From NCBI GenBank assembly GCA_949893755.1, contig CATLCV010000026.1, positions 1-38,839 on the forward strand: a stretch of 38,839 nt of DNA. Reading direction: 5' to 3'. The stretch is from an uncultured Lachnospiraceae bacterium. GTDB lineage: Bacteria > Bacillota > Clostridia > Lachnospirales > Lachnospiraceae. The position numbers and the translations under genes were made by a program. The notes beneath the pieces are model-generated. The model ran no database searches. It saw nothing but the letters and a program-made list of their open reading frames with translations, and was not told the DNA's origin. Below, in pieces: positions 1 through 7,817 of this stretch; within the stretch, counting starts at the first letter, position 1, and each line of letters starts with the position of its first letter.

Positions 1-950
1 GTCAGCAGTTCTCTCATTCGGGCAAGCTCAGCATTTTTATCAGCAAGCTTTGCGCTTTTATCAGCAAGTTCCGCATTTTTATCAGCGATAACTGCATCCC
101 TCTCGGCGAGGTCAGCAATCAGGGCATCATTCTCAGTACGCAGGCGTTTTTGGAGTACGCTGGGCAGTTCGATCAATGGCTTCGTCATAAGGTCTGCCTC
201 CTTTCGTAAATTGGAATGGTTCTGAAATATTTTTTCTGCGGCACAGCGGAAAAGGTTCACATAATCATCAAATTCACGATCAGTCAAATAACCTTCCTTC
301 AATTCATCTTCTAATATAACTATAACTTCGTGGATAAAATCTGTCAATTCCTTTTTGGAAAGCGGATTTTTTCTTTTGGGATTCAGCTTAGGCCGCAGTC
401 GGAGCAGTACATATGGGATGAAAAGGTTCAAATGCTTTTCGTGGATTTCCTGGAGGGAATAGGACTGGATCCTGACAGTAGGAATCTGATAAATATGTTC
501 GCTGTTATCCTGGAAAATAATACGGCATTGGAGAAATTCCGGAATATTTTCATTTTTTTTAGGATAAATGACAGTGGAATGGGGAAAGCATATGACAAAC
601 CCGTCATTCTTTTTATCCTTAAAAGCGGTATACTGCATGGCGAAATGAAGATCATATGCGATCATGCGGATGACCATATCCTGATCGTTGTGCATCTGAC
701 ATTCAAGATGGTAAAAATCAACACCATTGACAAGAAGTGCGATATCAGACATCCGGGAGCTGGGCGGCGCGTCCGGGCTTTCCTGATAAGTGGAGGACTC
801 TGTGGCAAGCAGGGTGATCGGGGTTCCTTTTGGGTAATCTTTTCCGTAAACCTCCTTGAAAAGAGGGAAAAGCTGTTCCGGCATGGCATCCACGATCGCT
901 TTGAGGATTTCATCCCACAACATATTGTCGAGTACATTTTTTTCAGACAT
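1..950 (-). CDS. Rpn/PD-(D/E)XK nuclease-family protein, 3' end outside window
   Basis: An open frame of about 316 codons starts at ATG 950 and runs without a stop to the left edge, so the C-terminus is missing. AGGA lies about 10 bases before the start. The N-terminal 200 residues resemble the Rpn / putative-transposase family of PD-(D/E)XK nucleases. A SDIALL strand is followed by FYHLECQMHND, which gives the D...ExQ core of the fold at about residues 68 and 81. A highly charged C-terminal part follows. From about residue 278 it carries repeated heptads (ADKNAEL, ADKSAKL, ADKNAEL), encoded by 21-base DNA repeats. Rpn proteins are DNA endonucleases linked to RecA-independent recombination and phage defence. 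Activity here is inferred. The gene is AT-richer than what follows. The family call is fairly sure; the exact function is not. Confidence 0.8.
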   Translation of the reverse strand, partial: MSEKNVLDNMLWDEILKAIVDAMPEQLFPLFKEVYGKDYPKGTPITLLATESSTYQESPDAPPSSRMSDIALLVNGVDFYHLECQMHNDQDMVIRMIAYDLHFAMQYTAFKDKKNDGFVICFPHSTVIYPKKNENIPEFLQCRIIFQDNSEHIYQIPTVRIQSYSLQEIHEKHLNLFIPYVLLRLRPKLNPKRKNPLSKKELTDFIHEVIVILEDELKEGYLTDREFDDYVNLFRCAAEKIFQNHSNLRKEADLMTKPLIELPSVLQKRLRTENDALIADLAERDAVIADKNAELADKSAKLADKNAELARMRELL

Positions 951-1071
951 AGAGTATGATTCCTTTCTTTTGTAATACAAGTGAATGAGCTGCAATTGCT
1001 GTGAAATATGGCGAGCTGCCAGAACTGCCGAACCGTCAGAATGACATTGTCCGATTTGTTTTCACACCATA

Positions 1072-1100
1072 AGTATAGCAGACAAAATGGAAAAAGTAAA
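1072..1100 (-). promoter_or_regulatory. Promoter for the Rpn-type gene
   Basis: On the minus strand TTTACT (1095-1100) and TATACT (1072-1077) are separated by exactly 17 bases, with a TG one base before the -10 box (extended -10). It sits about 125 bases upstream of ATG 950. The match is read from the sequence; use in the cell is inferred. Confidence 0.5.
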
Positions 1101-1117
1101 TGTATTTTTGTAAACCA

Positions 1118-1132
1118 TGACAAAAGGTGTCA
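1118..1132. promoter_or_regulatory. Small palindrome, possible operator
   Basis: TGACAAAAGGTGTCA is a 5-base inverted repeat with a 5-base spacer. It lies between the divergent Rpn-type and zinc-ribbon genes, about 80 bases before the latter. The gene-free stretch 951-1209 otherwise shows only the minus-strand promoter. Which regulator, if any, binds here is unknown. Confidence 0.3.
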
Positions 1133-1209
1133 AGATATGTGTGCTAGAGTAAATACCATAGCATACAGCTATACATAAACTTTAAACACATTAGAAAGAG
1201 GTAGAGAAA

Positions 1210-1491
1210 ATGAACGACATGAATGAAAGAAATCAGAAATTTTGTCAGTGCTGCGGAATGCCCATGGGAGATACGGAGGAGCTGTACGGAACAAATACCG
1301 ACGGCAGTAAAAATGAGGAATATTGTAAGTATTGTTTTGAAAAGGGTGAGTTTACGTTTCATGGTACGATGGAGGAAATGATTGAGGCATGTGTGCCAAA
1401 TATGGCTGCGGCCAACCCTGGTATGAGTGAAGAAGAAGCAAGAAAAGCCATGCTTGAATGGTTCCCGACACTGAAACGCTGGAAAAACTGA
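1210..1491 (+). CDS. Small zinc-ribbon protein
   Basis: This 93-residue protein starts at ATG 1210 after the GA-rich ribosome site AGAAAGAGG. Two cysteine pairs, CQCCGMPM at residues 13-20 and YCKYCF at residues 38-43, form a likely four-cysteine zinc site of the putative zinc-ribbon family (PF12674-like). The C-terminal half is an acidic helical segment with the pattern FTFHGTMEEMIEACVP and a final FPTLKRW. Members of this family are cytoplasmic and their role is unknown; some occur fused or next to regulators. The gene stands alone between a divergent nuclease-type gene and an XRE operon, and has its own terminator. Confidence 0.75.
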   Translation: MNDMNERNQKFCQCCGMPMGDTEELYGTNTDGSKNEEYCKYCFEKGEFTFHGTMEEMIEACVPNMAAANPGMSEEEARKAMLEWFPTLKRWKN

Positions 1492-1514
1492 TCACTGCCG
1501 CAGGCGGTATGCTG

Positions 1515-1549
1515 AAACAGGAAATCGAAATGGTTTCCTGTTTTTTTAG
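1515..1549 (+). terminator. Intrinsic terminator after the zinc-ribbon gene
   Basis: AAACAGGAAA pairs perfectly with TTTCCTGTTT over 10 bases around an 8-base loop, followed by a run of T. It lies 24 bases after the stop codon. Confidence 0.85.
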
Positions 1550-1569
1550 CCTTTTTTTGTAAAATACAC

Positions 1570-1598
1570 TTGACAATTTATGTAAAGTAGACTATACT
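1570..1598 (+). promoter_or_regulatory. Strong sigma-A type promoter of the XRE/ABC operon
   Basis: TTGACA (1570-1575) and TATACT (1593-1598) are separated by 17 bases, a near-consensus vegetative promoter. It is about 70 bases before the GTG start of the XRE regulator. Confidence 0.75.
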
Positions 1599-1609
1599 AC
1601 AAGGGTAAA

Positions 1610-1620
1610 GTCAACTTGAC
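1610..1620. promoter_or_regulatory. Palindromic operator candidate
   Basis: GTCAACTTGAC is a perfect 5-base inverted repeat with one central base, just downstream of the promoter -10 box. The heptamer GTAAAGT occurs at the promoter and again immediately before it. The position fits autorepression by the adjacent XRE protein. This is inference from placement only. Confidence 0.45.
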
Positions 1621-1667
1621 AATTTTTTGGATGCATGATTTCCGAAAAATCTGGAGGGGGGGGCGAA

Positions 1668-1907
1668 GTGAAGAACAGGATCCAGGAACTGAGGAAAGAG
1701 TGGCGCATTACCCAGAGTGAGCTTGCGGATGCGGTGGATGTGACGCGGCAGACGATCATCTCTCTGGAAAACGGGAGGTACAAGGCATCATTGGTTCTTG
1801 CGCATAAGATCGCGCAGTACTTTGGGATGGGAATTGAAGACGTGTTTATATTTGACTTGGAGGAGGAAAACGTATGTTGTTCAAATCATCAATATGGGAA
1901 CCCGTGA
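1668..1907 (+). CDS. XRE-family small DNA-binding regulator
   Basis: I place the start at GTG 1668, because GGAGGGG lies directly upstream and the protein then begins KNRIQELRKEWRITQSELA, as small Cro/YozG-like regulators do. An in-frame ATG at 1635 has no ribosome site. The 79 residues are essentially one helix-turn-helix: QSELADAVDV, then TRQTIISLENGR as the recognition helix. The extension after FDLEEE is translated while overlapping the next gene by 34 bases, so the two are probably translationally coupled. The context (membrane protein, ABC exporter, palindrome at the promoter) suggests control of the following genes. Confidence 0.85.
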   Translation: MKNRIQELRKEWRITQSELADAVDVTRQTIISLENGRYKASLVLAHKIAQYFGMGIEDVFIFDLEEENVCCSNHQYGNP

Positions 1908-2350
1908 ATACAGATGAAGAATACAGGGAAACTTTAAAAAGAAGAAAGAAGTTTATCCCGGTGCTGATGCTTGGAGGAGCCGCATCTATAGTCGTGTCGT
2001 TCATTCTCATGCAGTCCGGGGAGGAGAAGGAATTTCTGTCCGGATTGTATATGGGGCTCGGATGCGGAATCCTGGGGGCAGGCGCCGGATGGTTTCTGCG
2101 GATCAGAAGTCTTCTGAAGGATGAGAAGAAGCTTCGGATGAAGCGGCTGCAGGAATATGACGAGCGGAATGTCCAGCTGAACCTGAAAGCGCACAATACG
2201 GCCGGGGTGCTTCTGATCATCACAGGGTATGTGATCATGCTTGTTGCCGGATTTTTCAGTATGGAAGTCTTCTGGACGGTATGGGCGCTGGTCATGCTGT
2301 ATTTCGCCCTGTTCATCACAGGAAGAATAATTTATGGCAAGGTGATGTGA
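1874..2350 (+). CDS. Four-helix membrane protein of unknown function
   Basis: This 158-residue protein begins inside the end of the XRE gene. Hydrophobic segments are visible at about residues 29-47, 56-76, 107-129 and 132-152. They are separated by a basic cytoplasmic-type loop rich in K, R and E (LLKDEKKLRMKRLQEYDERN). Pairs of an XRE regulator and a small polytopic membrane protein ahead of an ABC-2 exporter are common in Firmicutes. The membrane protein may be a sensor or accessory subunit, but I do not recognise a named family. Confidence 0.75.
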   Translation: MLFKSSIWEPVNTDEEYRETLKRRKKFIPVLMLGGAASIVVSFILMQSGEEKEFLSGLYMGLGCGILGAGAGWFLRIRSLLKDEKKLRMKRLQEYDERNVQLNLKAHNTAGVLLIITGYVIMLVAGFFSMEVFWTVWALVMLYFALFITGRIIYGKVM

Positions 2351-2478
2351 CCATTTGAAACAGCAGGAATGTACAAAAGCTGCATTGCGGCGGATCATCT
2401 GCGAAGCAGACAGGTCTGTGCCGTGCTGTTCTGAATCGTTACATACAGCAGGAATAAGAAAAAAGGAAGGTGATTTCC

Positions 2479-3255
2479 ATGATTGAGATCAATAATCTGA
2501 CCAAGATCTACAAGCTGAATAAGAAGCAGATGAAGGAATCCAAGACGACCAATCCCCTGAAAACAGCAGTGGACGACTTAAGCCTCCGGGCGGTGCCGGG
2601 GGAGATCTACGGGCTGCTGGGGCCTAACGGGGCGGGAAAGACGACCACGCTCCGATGCATTTCCACCATTATCCGTCCCACGAAGGGGGAGATCTATGTT
2701 GCCGGACACGAGGTGCAGAAGGAGCCGGAGCAGGTACGGGAGAAGATCGGGTTTCTGACAGGCGACATCAAGCTGGATCCCCAGTTCTCCGTGGACTATA
2801 TGTTTGATTTTTTCGGAAGGCTCCACCATGTGCCGGAGGAAAAGCTGAAGGCCAGGAAGGAAGAGCTGTTCGAGTATTTTGGGATCAAGGATTTTGCACA
2901 TAAAAAGATCAAGGAGCTGTCTACCGGAATGGGACAGAAGGCGGCCATCGCGGTATGCCTGGTCCATGACCCGGACATCGTGATCTTTGACGAGCCCACC
3001 AACGGGCTGGATGTGGTGACGGCGCGAGGCGTGACAGATTACCTGAAAAAGCTGAGGAATGAAGGCAAGCTGGTGATCATCTCTACCCACATCATGTCTG
3101 AGGCGGAGAAGATCTGCGACCGGATCGGCATCATCATCGACGGGCAGAAGGTGGCCGAGGGAAGGCTGGAGGAAATCCTTCAGGAGACCGGGACACAGGA
3201 TCTGGAGGACGCGTTTTTTGAGCTTTACAGGGAGAGAAAGGGGGAGGCGTTATGA
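2479..3255 (+). CDS. ABC transporter ATP-binding protein (NatA/CcmA type)
   Basis: The protein has 258 residues from ATG 2479, with AGGAAGG ideally spaced. A GTG three codons earlier is less likely because it overlaps that site. Motifs in order: Walker A GPNGAGKTT near residue 50, signature LSTGMGQ near 150, Walker B IVIFDEPTNGLD near 170 and switch histidine STHIMSEAE. The long insert KLNKKQMKESKTTNPLKTAV before the core is typical of NatA-like sodium or drug exporters. It drives the permease encoded next, whose start overlaps its stop as ATGA. The substrate cannot be read from the sequence. Confidence 0.92.
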   Translation: MIEINNLTKIYKLNKKQMKESKTTNPLKTAVDDLSLRAVPGEIYGLLGPNGAGKTTTLRCISTIIRPTKGEIYVAGHEVQKEPEQVREKIGFLTGDIKLDPQFSVDYMFDFFGRLHHVPEEKLKARKEELFEYFGIKDFAHKKIKELSTGMGQKAAIAVCLVHDPDIVIFDEPTNGLDVVTARGVTDYLKKLRNEGKLVIISTHIMSEAEKICDRIGIIIDGQKVAEGRLEEILQETGTQDLEDAFFELYRERKGEAL

Positions 3256-4460
3256 TGGACGGAATCAGGCAGATCTGCGGCAAGGAGCTGGCCCGCGTAT
3301 TCAAGGACGGGAAAATGCTGTTTTCCGTATTTATCCTTCCGGTCGTGATCATGATCGTGGTGATGAGCCTTGTCAGCAATATGAGTCAGAAAGCAGAGCA
3401 GGATGTGGAGGAGCATGTGCCGGTGGTATATGTGGAAAATGCGCCTGCGGAGTTTGAGGGATTTCTGGGGCAGACCGGGATCTCGTGCGAGGTCCGGGAC
3501 GTGAAGGACCGGGAGAAGCTGACGGAGCAGATCCGCAGCGGAGAGGCGGACCTTTGGATCGAATTTCCGGAACATTTTGCGGAAGCAGTCGGGAATTACC
3601 GGAAAGGGGACGAGATCGTACAGGTGAAGACCTACTACAATCCGTCGGAGGAATATTCCAGGGCGGCATTTGATACTATCTCCACCGGGGCGCTGGAAAT
3701 GTACCGGCAGACGCTGCTGGCAGAGCGGGTGGACGATATGCAGAAGCTGACGGTATTTACAGTAAATTCGGACAATCCGGATATGATCATCCAGGATGAC
3801 CAGAAGGCCGGAGGAAAGGTGCTGGGAACGATGCTGCCGTACTTTGTGACGATCCTTCTGTTTGCCGGGGCCATGGGAATCGGAACAGACATGGTTGCGG
3901 GAGAGAAGGAGCGGGGGACGATGGCAAGCCTCCTGGTATCCCCGATCAAGCGAAGCTCTATCGTGCTGGGAAAGGTATTTGCGCTGATGATCATTTCCGG
4001 GGTATCGTCGGTGGTGTATGTGGCGGCCATGGTGGTATTTATGCCCCAGATGCTGGGCGGGGCGTCCGGAGAAGATTTGGGCATCAGCCTGACGCTGAGC
4101 GCTCAGCAGATCGGAATGCTGGCACTCTTGCTGGTGGCCATCGCATTTTTGTATTCGGCGATCATTGTACTGGTATCTGTATTTGCAAAGACGGTCAAGG
4201 AGGCCAGCTCCTATGTGATGCCGATGTATATGCTGGTCCTGGTGCTGGGGATCATGACCATGTTTACCACGGACGCGCCCAAGAGCTGGTTCTATATGCT
4301 TCCGATCTATAATACATCCATCGCGTTGCAGGGAATCCTGACCCAGGAGGTCACTGCCGCGCAGTACGGGATGACCCTCGGGGTGACGCTGGCGCTGGGA
4401 GCGGTGCTTGTGGGAGTGATCGCAAAGGCATTTGAAAGTGAAAAGATGATGGCGATATAA
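3252..4460 (+). CDS. ABC-2 type permease (NatB-like)
   Basis: A 402-residue membrane protein overlapping the ATPase stop by four bases. One N-terminal helix (about residues 22-43) is followed by a large extracytoplasmic domain of about 140 residues. Five or six helices start near residue 195 and end with VTLALGAVLVGVIAKAFESE. The loop DMVAGEKERGTMASLLVSPIK is the characteristic cytoplasmic coupling motif of the ABC-2/NatB family. With the ATPase it should form an exporter. Sodium, a drug or a peptide are all possible substrates. Confidence 0.9.
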   Translation: MMDGIRQICGKELARVFKDGKMLFSVFILPVVIMIVVMSLVSNMSQKAEQDVEEHVPVVYVENAPAEFEGFLGQTGISCEVRDVKDREKLTEQIRSGEADLWIEFPEHFAEAVGNYRKGDEIVQVKTYYNPSEEYSRAAFDTISTGALEMYRQTLLAERVDDMQKLTVFTVNSDNPDMIIQDDQKAGGKVLGTMLPYFVTILLFAGAMGIGTDMVAGEKERGTMASLLVSPIKRSSIVLGKVFALMIISGVSSVVYVAAMVVFMPQMLGGASGEDLGISLTLSAQQIGMLALLLVAIAFLYSAIIVLVSVFAKTVKEASSYVMPMYMLVLVLGIMTMFTTDAPKSWFYMLPIYNTSIALQGILTQEVTAAQYGMTLGVTLALGAVLVGVIAKAFESEKMMAI

Positions 4461-4565
4461 GAGAGCGCGCGGCTGCGGGTGCCGGTCAGGGGCAGGAGGC
4501 AGCGGAGCGGTATGCGATCCTGCGGAAGAAGAGCCAGGTACGCAGGATGAAGAAAGAAAAATATG

Positions 4566-4609
4566 AAAAAAATCCTGCGGGGAAAGGCCGGGCCTTCCGC
4601 AGGATTTTT
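4566..4609. terminator. Bidirectional terminator between convergent genes
   Basis: AAAAATCCTGCGG pairs perfectly with CCGCAGGATTTTT over 13 bases, with A and T runs on both sides, so it can work in both directions. It separates the exporter operon from the convergent receiver-synthetase gene. Confidence 0.88.
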
Positions 4610-4623
4610 CGGTGCAGGGGTCG

Positions 4624-5715
4624 TTATAGATCCCGCACGAGCAATGCGGTGTTTGTCTTATCGATCCGGTTGCGGATCTGCATCATCTGATAATCCAGGA
4701 CATCAATGGAATCGGCGCAGACCTTGAGCTGCCGCTCGAGTTCTTCTGTATTTTCCACATCCTTTTTGTATCTCAGCTTGTGCTCCAGGCTGGCCCAGAA
4801 ATCCATGGCAATGGTCCGAAACTGCATTTCCACCTTTACGTATTCTTTTCCGATGGACAGAAAGATCGGGACGTCCAGGATCAGATGCAGGCTGCGGTAG
4901 CCGTTGGGCTTTGGATCCTTGATGTAGTCCTTTTTCTGCACCAGGATGATGTCATTGGACTGGACCACCAGATCTGCCAGGCGGTAAATATCATCCGGAA
5001 AGGAACAGATCACGCGGACGCCTGCCACGTCGGTGAGATATTCCCGGATGCTCTCTACCGTGATGGGATATCCTTTCCGGTCCAGCTTTTCATAAATGCT
5101 TTCGGGGGATTTCAGACGGCTCTTGATGGACTCAAAGGGATTCCGGTTGTACTCCTGGGCAAATTCTTCGTAAAGGACCTTGAGCTTTGCCTCGATCACC
5201 ATGATGGCGCTGCGGTACTGCATCATCAGGTCGTTGAAAATCTTGGTATCTCTCAGCTGGCGGGTGTGGAGCCGGATGATCTGGCGCTGCTCCTCCAGAG
5301 CCCTTGTCTGTTGGGCGATGGTCTGCGCCATTGCGTTTTTGCGGGTGAAGAGTTCTACGATATTGTCTACCCGTTTTTTTACAATGGAGCTGTTAAAGGG
5401 CTTGTGGATAAAATCCGAAACGCCCAGCTCGAAGCAATAGTTTTCAATCTCTACGGATCTTTCGCTGCTTATGATCAGGACGGGGATGATGTCGATCCAC
5501 TTCTGGTCGTTCATCCAGTTCAGGACCGCATAGCCGTCTGTATTGGGCATCTGCAGATCCAAAAGAAGGGCCGCGATGCCGCCCTGATATTCCTGCAGCT
5601 TTTGGATGGCCTGCGTACCGTCCTCCGCTGTCTCTACGATATAATCCTCCATCAGCATATCATGCAGTATCTCGCGGTTGATCTCCACGTCATCTGCGAC
5701 TAGTATCCTATGCAT
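4624..5715 (-). CDS. Response-regulator receiver fused to a small (p)ppGpp synthetase domain
   Basis: 363 residues. Residues 1-120 are a receiver domain: acidic pair D9/D10, phospho-acceptor D53 in LLDLQMP, S83/S84 and K105 in FIHKPF. Residues 121-165 form a charged helical linker. Residues 165-320 are a RelA/SpoT synthetase domain close to the RelQ/YjbM small alarmone synthetases. It has the SRLKSPESIYEKL nucleotide loop near 199, the metal-binding Asp in TDVAGVRVIC near 229, NGYRSLHL at 271-278, and VEMQFRTIAMDFWASLEHKL at 295-314 with the second catalytic acid. All key residues are present. There is no HD hydrolase and no TGS/ACT region. The likely role is phosphorylation-gated synthesis of (p)ppGpp. 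No partner histidine kinase is adjacent. Confidence 0.88.
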   Translation of the reverse strand: MHRILVADDVEINREILHDMLMEDYIVETAEDGTQAIQKLQEYQGGIAALLLDLQMPNTDGYAVLNWMNDQKWIDIIPVLIISSERSVEIENYCFELGVSDFIHKPFNSSIVKKRVDNIVELFTRKNAMAQTIAQQTRALEEQRQIIRLHTRQLRDTKIFNDLMMQYRSAIMVIEAKLKVLYEEFAQEYNRNPFESIKSRLKSPESIYEKLDRKGYPITVESIREYLTDVAGVRVICSFPDDIYRLADLVVQSNDIILVQKKDYIKDPKPNGYRSLHLILDVPIFLSIGKEYVKVEMQFRTIAMDFWASLEHKLRYKKDVENTEELERQLKVCADSIDVLDYQMMQIRNRIDKTNTALLVRDL

Positions 5716-5834
5716 TACGCCACCTCAATTTTATCTTGGAAGCTGTAGAAAAATAATGGATACAGACAAGTCAGGATGTGTCAGTTATTTTCCGCAGCTC
5801 CTTACGTACTCGCTCATTTATTGTACCATAAAAC

Positions 5835-5880
5835 GGGGGGTGTTTCAATGTTACAATTGGAATTAACCCCCAGGGGGGCT
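5835..5880. promoter_or_regulatory. G/C-tract palindrome upstream of cbiM, possible metalloregulator site
   Basis: A G6 run at 5835 and CCCCC at 5867-5871 bracket an imperfect hairpin. Overlapping it, TTAACCCCCAGGGGGGCTT (5862-5880) is a C-tract/G-tract palindrome with a one-base centre. Operators of CsoR/RcnR-type metal regulators have this form. It lies about 125 bases before cbiM, just ahead of possible promoter boxes (TTGTAT 5880, TAATCT 5902). The regulator gene is not in this window, so this is inference from sequence form and position. Confidence 0.4.
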
Positions 5881-5923
5881 TGTATTGCTGCTGTAATATG
5901 GTAATCTGATATAGTAAAATGTA

Positions 5924-5979
5924 TTTGCCGGTTATTTTTTGGCATGTATGTGAATTGACCGGGAATATGAACCGGCAAA
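5924..5979 (+). promoter_or_regulatory. Structured cbiM leader (long-range stem)
   Basis: TTTGCCGGTT at 5924-5933 and AACCGGCAAA at 5970-5979 are perfect 10-base complements around a 36-base loop. They end about 15 bases before the ribosome site of cbiM. This could be a leader RNA fold. I find no cobalamin-riboswitch B12 box and cannot match it to the NiCo riboswitch consensus. Confidence 0.4.
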
Positions 5980-6004
5980 ATGATCGAAAATGGGAGGGAT
6001 TGCA

Positions 6005-7003
6005 ATGCATATGGCAGATGCTCTGGCGGCTCCGGCGGTGGCAGGTACGATGTACGTCTGTTCTGCGGCGGCAGCGGCTTATTCGGTGAAAAAGGTGCGC
6101 CTGGATGTAGATACAAAAAAGGTTCCGGTGATGGGGGTGATGGGGGCCTTTGTGTTTGCGGCCCAGATGATCAACTTTACGATTCCGGGGACGGGCTCCA
6201 GCGGCCACTTGTGCGGAGGGATGCTTTTGTCGGCTCTGCTGGGTCCCTATGCTGGATTTTTGACTATGATCGGGGTGCTCCTGATCCAGGGGCTTTTGTT
6301 TGCCGACGGAGGGCTCCTCGTTTTGGGCTGCAATATCTGGAATATGGCGTTTTACGGATGCTTTCTGGGAGCGCTTCTGATCTGGAAGCCGTTGATGAAG
6401 CAGGGGATGTCCAGAACAAAGATCGCGGCGGCCTCGATCCTGGGATGTGTACTGACTCTGCAGCTGGGGGCGTTCAGTGTGTGTCTGGAAACATGGGTGT
6501 CCGGAATTACGGAGCTTCCGTTCGGGGTCTTTGTGGGGACGATGCAGCCGATTCATCTGGCGATCGGATTTGTGGAGGGGCTGATCACTGCGGCGGTGCT
6601 TATGTTTGTCTATGAAGCAAGGCCGGAGCTGCTCTATGGCAGCTCGCCGGAGGAGGAAAACAGGGGAAGATTTTCCTTTAAAAAGACGATCCTTGTCCTG
6701 GCTGCCGCCGCAGTGCTGATCGGAGGGGGGCTGTCCCTGGCGGCGTCTTCCCATCCGGACGGACTGGAATGGTCCATTGAGAAGCTGACCGGTTCGGCGG
6801 AGCTGGAAGCAGAAGGCGGGATCTATGAGGCATCAAATGCAGTGCAGGAAGCGACATCGCTGCTGCCGGATTATGCATTCCAGGGGTCGGAGTCGGCGCT
6901 GGGCACCGCATTTTCCGGAATCGCAGGAGCGGCGGCGGTCTTAGGCGTCTGTGTGGGAGCATGCTATTTGTTTAAATTTTTCAGGAAATGTACGGAATCA
7001 TAA
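6005..7003 (+). CDS. cbiM: Cobalt/nickel ECF transporter substrate-binding membrane protein (CbiM with fused PDGL domain)
   Basis: I choose ATG 6005, with GGGAGGG before it, because the protein then starts MHMADAL. In CbiM/NikM the free N-terminus and His2 coordinate the metal ion, so an upstream ATG at 5990 would destroy the site. The third ligand lies in SGHLCGGMLLSALLGP near residue 61. About six helices follow. The C-terminal part (HPDGLEWSIEKL, then LLPDYAF and a last helix) is the PDGL/CbiN-like domain, here fused to CbiM, so no separate CbiN is needed. It imports Ni2+ or Co2+ with CbiQ and CbiO, encoded next. Which metal is preferred cannot be decided. Confidence 0.92.
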   Translation: MHMADALAAPAVAGTMYVCSAAAAAYSVKKVRLDVDTKKVPVMGVMGAFVFAAQMINFTIPGTGSSGHLCGGMLLSALLGPYAGFLTMIGVLLIQGLLFADGGLLVLGCNIWNMAFYGCFLGALLIWKPLMKQGMSRTKIAAASILGCVLTLQLGAFSVCLETWVSGITELPFGVFVGTMQPIHLAIGFVEGLITAAVLMFVYEARPELLYGSSPEEENRGRFSFKKTILVLAAAAVLIGGGLSLAASSHPDGLEWSIEKLTGSAELEAEGGIYEASNAVQEATSLLPDYAFQGSESALGTAFSGIAGAAAVLGVCVGACYLFKFFRKCTES

Positions 7004-7016
7004 GGAATATGCAGAT

Positions 7017-7817
7017 ATGAACAGGATCAGCGGTGCGATTTGTGAAATACATCATATGGATATGCTGGCGTCAAGGGACCAGTGGGTGAACCGGATTCAT
7101 CCGCTGGTCAAGCTTGTGCTGACGATCCTGTATATCTCGGTGGTGGTATCTTTCCACAAATATGATGTGGCGGGGACTGCCGGGATGGCCGTCTATCCGA
7201 TGGCGCTGTTTATTCTGGCGGAATTATCTTTTGCTGACAGTCTGAAACGGCTTCGGCTTGTGCTGCCGCTGGTCTGTTTGGTGGGAATTTTGAATCCGTT
7301 TCTGGATCAAAATGCGGTGGTCATCGATGGACTTCGGATCAGTGCGGGGGTGCTGTCCATGGTGACGCTGATCATGAAAGGGGTGTTCAGTGTGCTGGCT
7401 TCCTATCTGCTGATCGCCACAACCTCTGTAGACCGGCTTTGCTATGCGCTCCGGCTGCTTCGCATTCCGAAAGCGGTAGTGACGCAGTTTATGCTGACCT
7501 ACCGTTATATCACGGTGCTTCTGGAGGAAGTGAACCGCATCACCCAGGCGTATCTGTTGCGGGCGCCCCATCAGAAGGGGATCCATTTTAAGACATGGGG
7601 GCCTCTTGCTGGACAGCTCCTTCTGCGGAGCATGGATCGGGCGAATGAGGTCTATGACAGTATGCTGCTCCGGGGATACCAGGGGGACTATGCGTATCTG
7701 CGGGAGCGGACGGCATTTCAGGGGAAGGATCTGGCATATCTGCTGTTCTGGGCTGCAGTGATCGCAGCGCTGCGGAGATGGCCGGTCGTTCTGGCGGCCG
7801 GGGGGCTGTTTTTCTGA
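7017..7817 (+). CDS. cbiQ: ECF transporter transmembrane (T) component CbiQ
   Basis: 266 residues from ATG 7017, with AAGGA about 10 bases upstream and only 13 bases after the cbiM stop. Family signatures are the N-terminal RIHPLVKLVLTILYI, several helices, and the cytoplasmic coupling region. In the latter, LLRAPHQKGIHF and LLLRSMDRANEVYDSMLLRG carry the conserved (A/S)RG-like coupling motifs that contact the ATPase. It transmits ATP hydrolysis to CbiM. The protein ends in LAAGGLFF, inside a stretch of degenerate DNA repeats. Confidence 0.9.
   Translation: MNRISGAICEIHHMDMLASRDQWVNRIHPLVKLVLTILYISVVVSFHKYDVAGTAGMAVYPMALFILAELSFADSLKRLRLVLPLVCLVGILNPFLDQNAVVIDGLRISAGVLSMVTLIMKGVFSVLASYLLIATTSVDRLCYALRLLRIPKAVVTQFMLTYRYITVLLEEVNRITQAYLLRAPHQKGIHFKTWGPLAGQLLLRSMDRANEVYDSMLLRGYQGDYAYLRERTAFQGKDLAYLLFWAAVIAALRRWPVVLAAGGLFF

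Noticed and set aside
4780..5703. Long plus-strand frame opposite the receiver-synthetase gene
   Set aside because: The minus-strand protein has two complete domains with catalytic residues; the plus-strand translation shows none.
5716..6004. Cobalamin riboswitch before cbiM
   Set aside because: No B12-box or the usual multi-stem order; only a long-range stem and a C/G-tract palindrome are visible.
5771..6754. Long minus-strand frame over the cbiM leader and gene
   Set aside because: Translation is rich in H, R and Q as expected for the reverse of a membrane protein gene; no domain seen.
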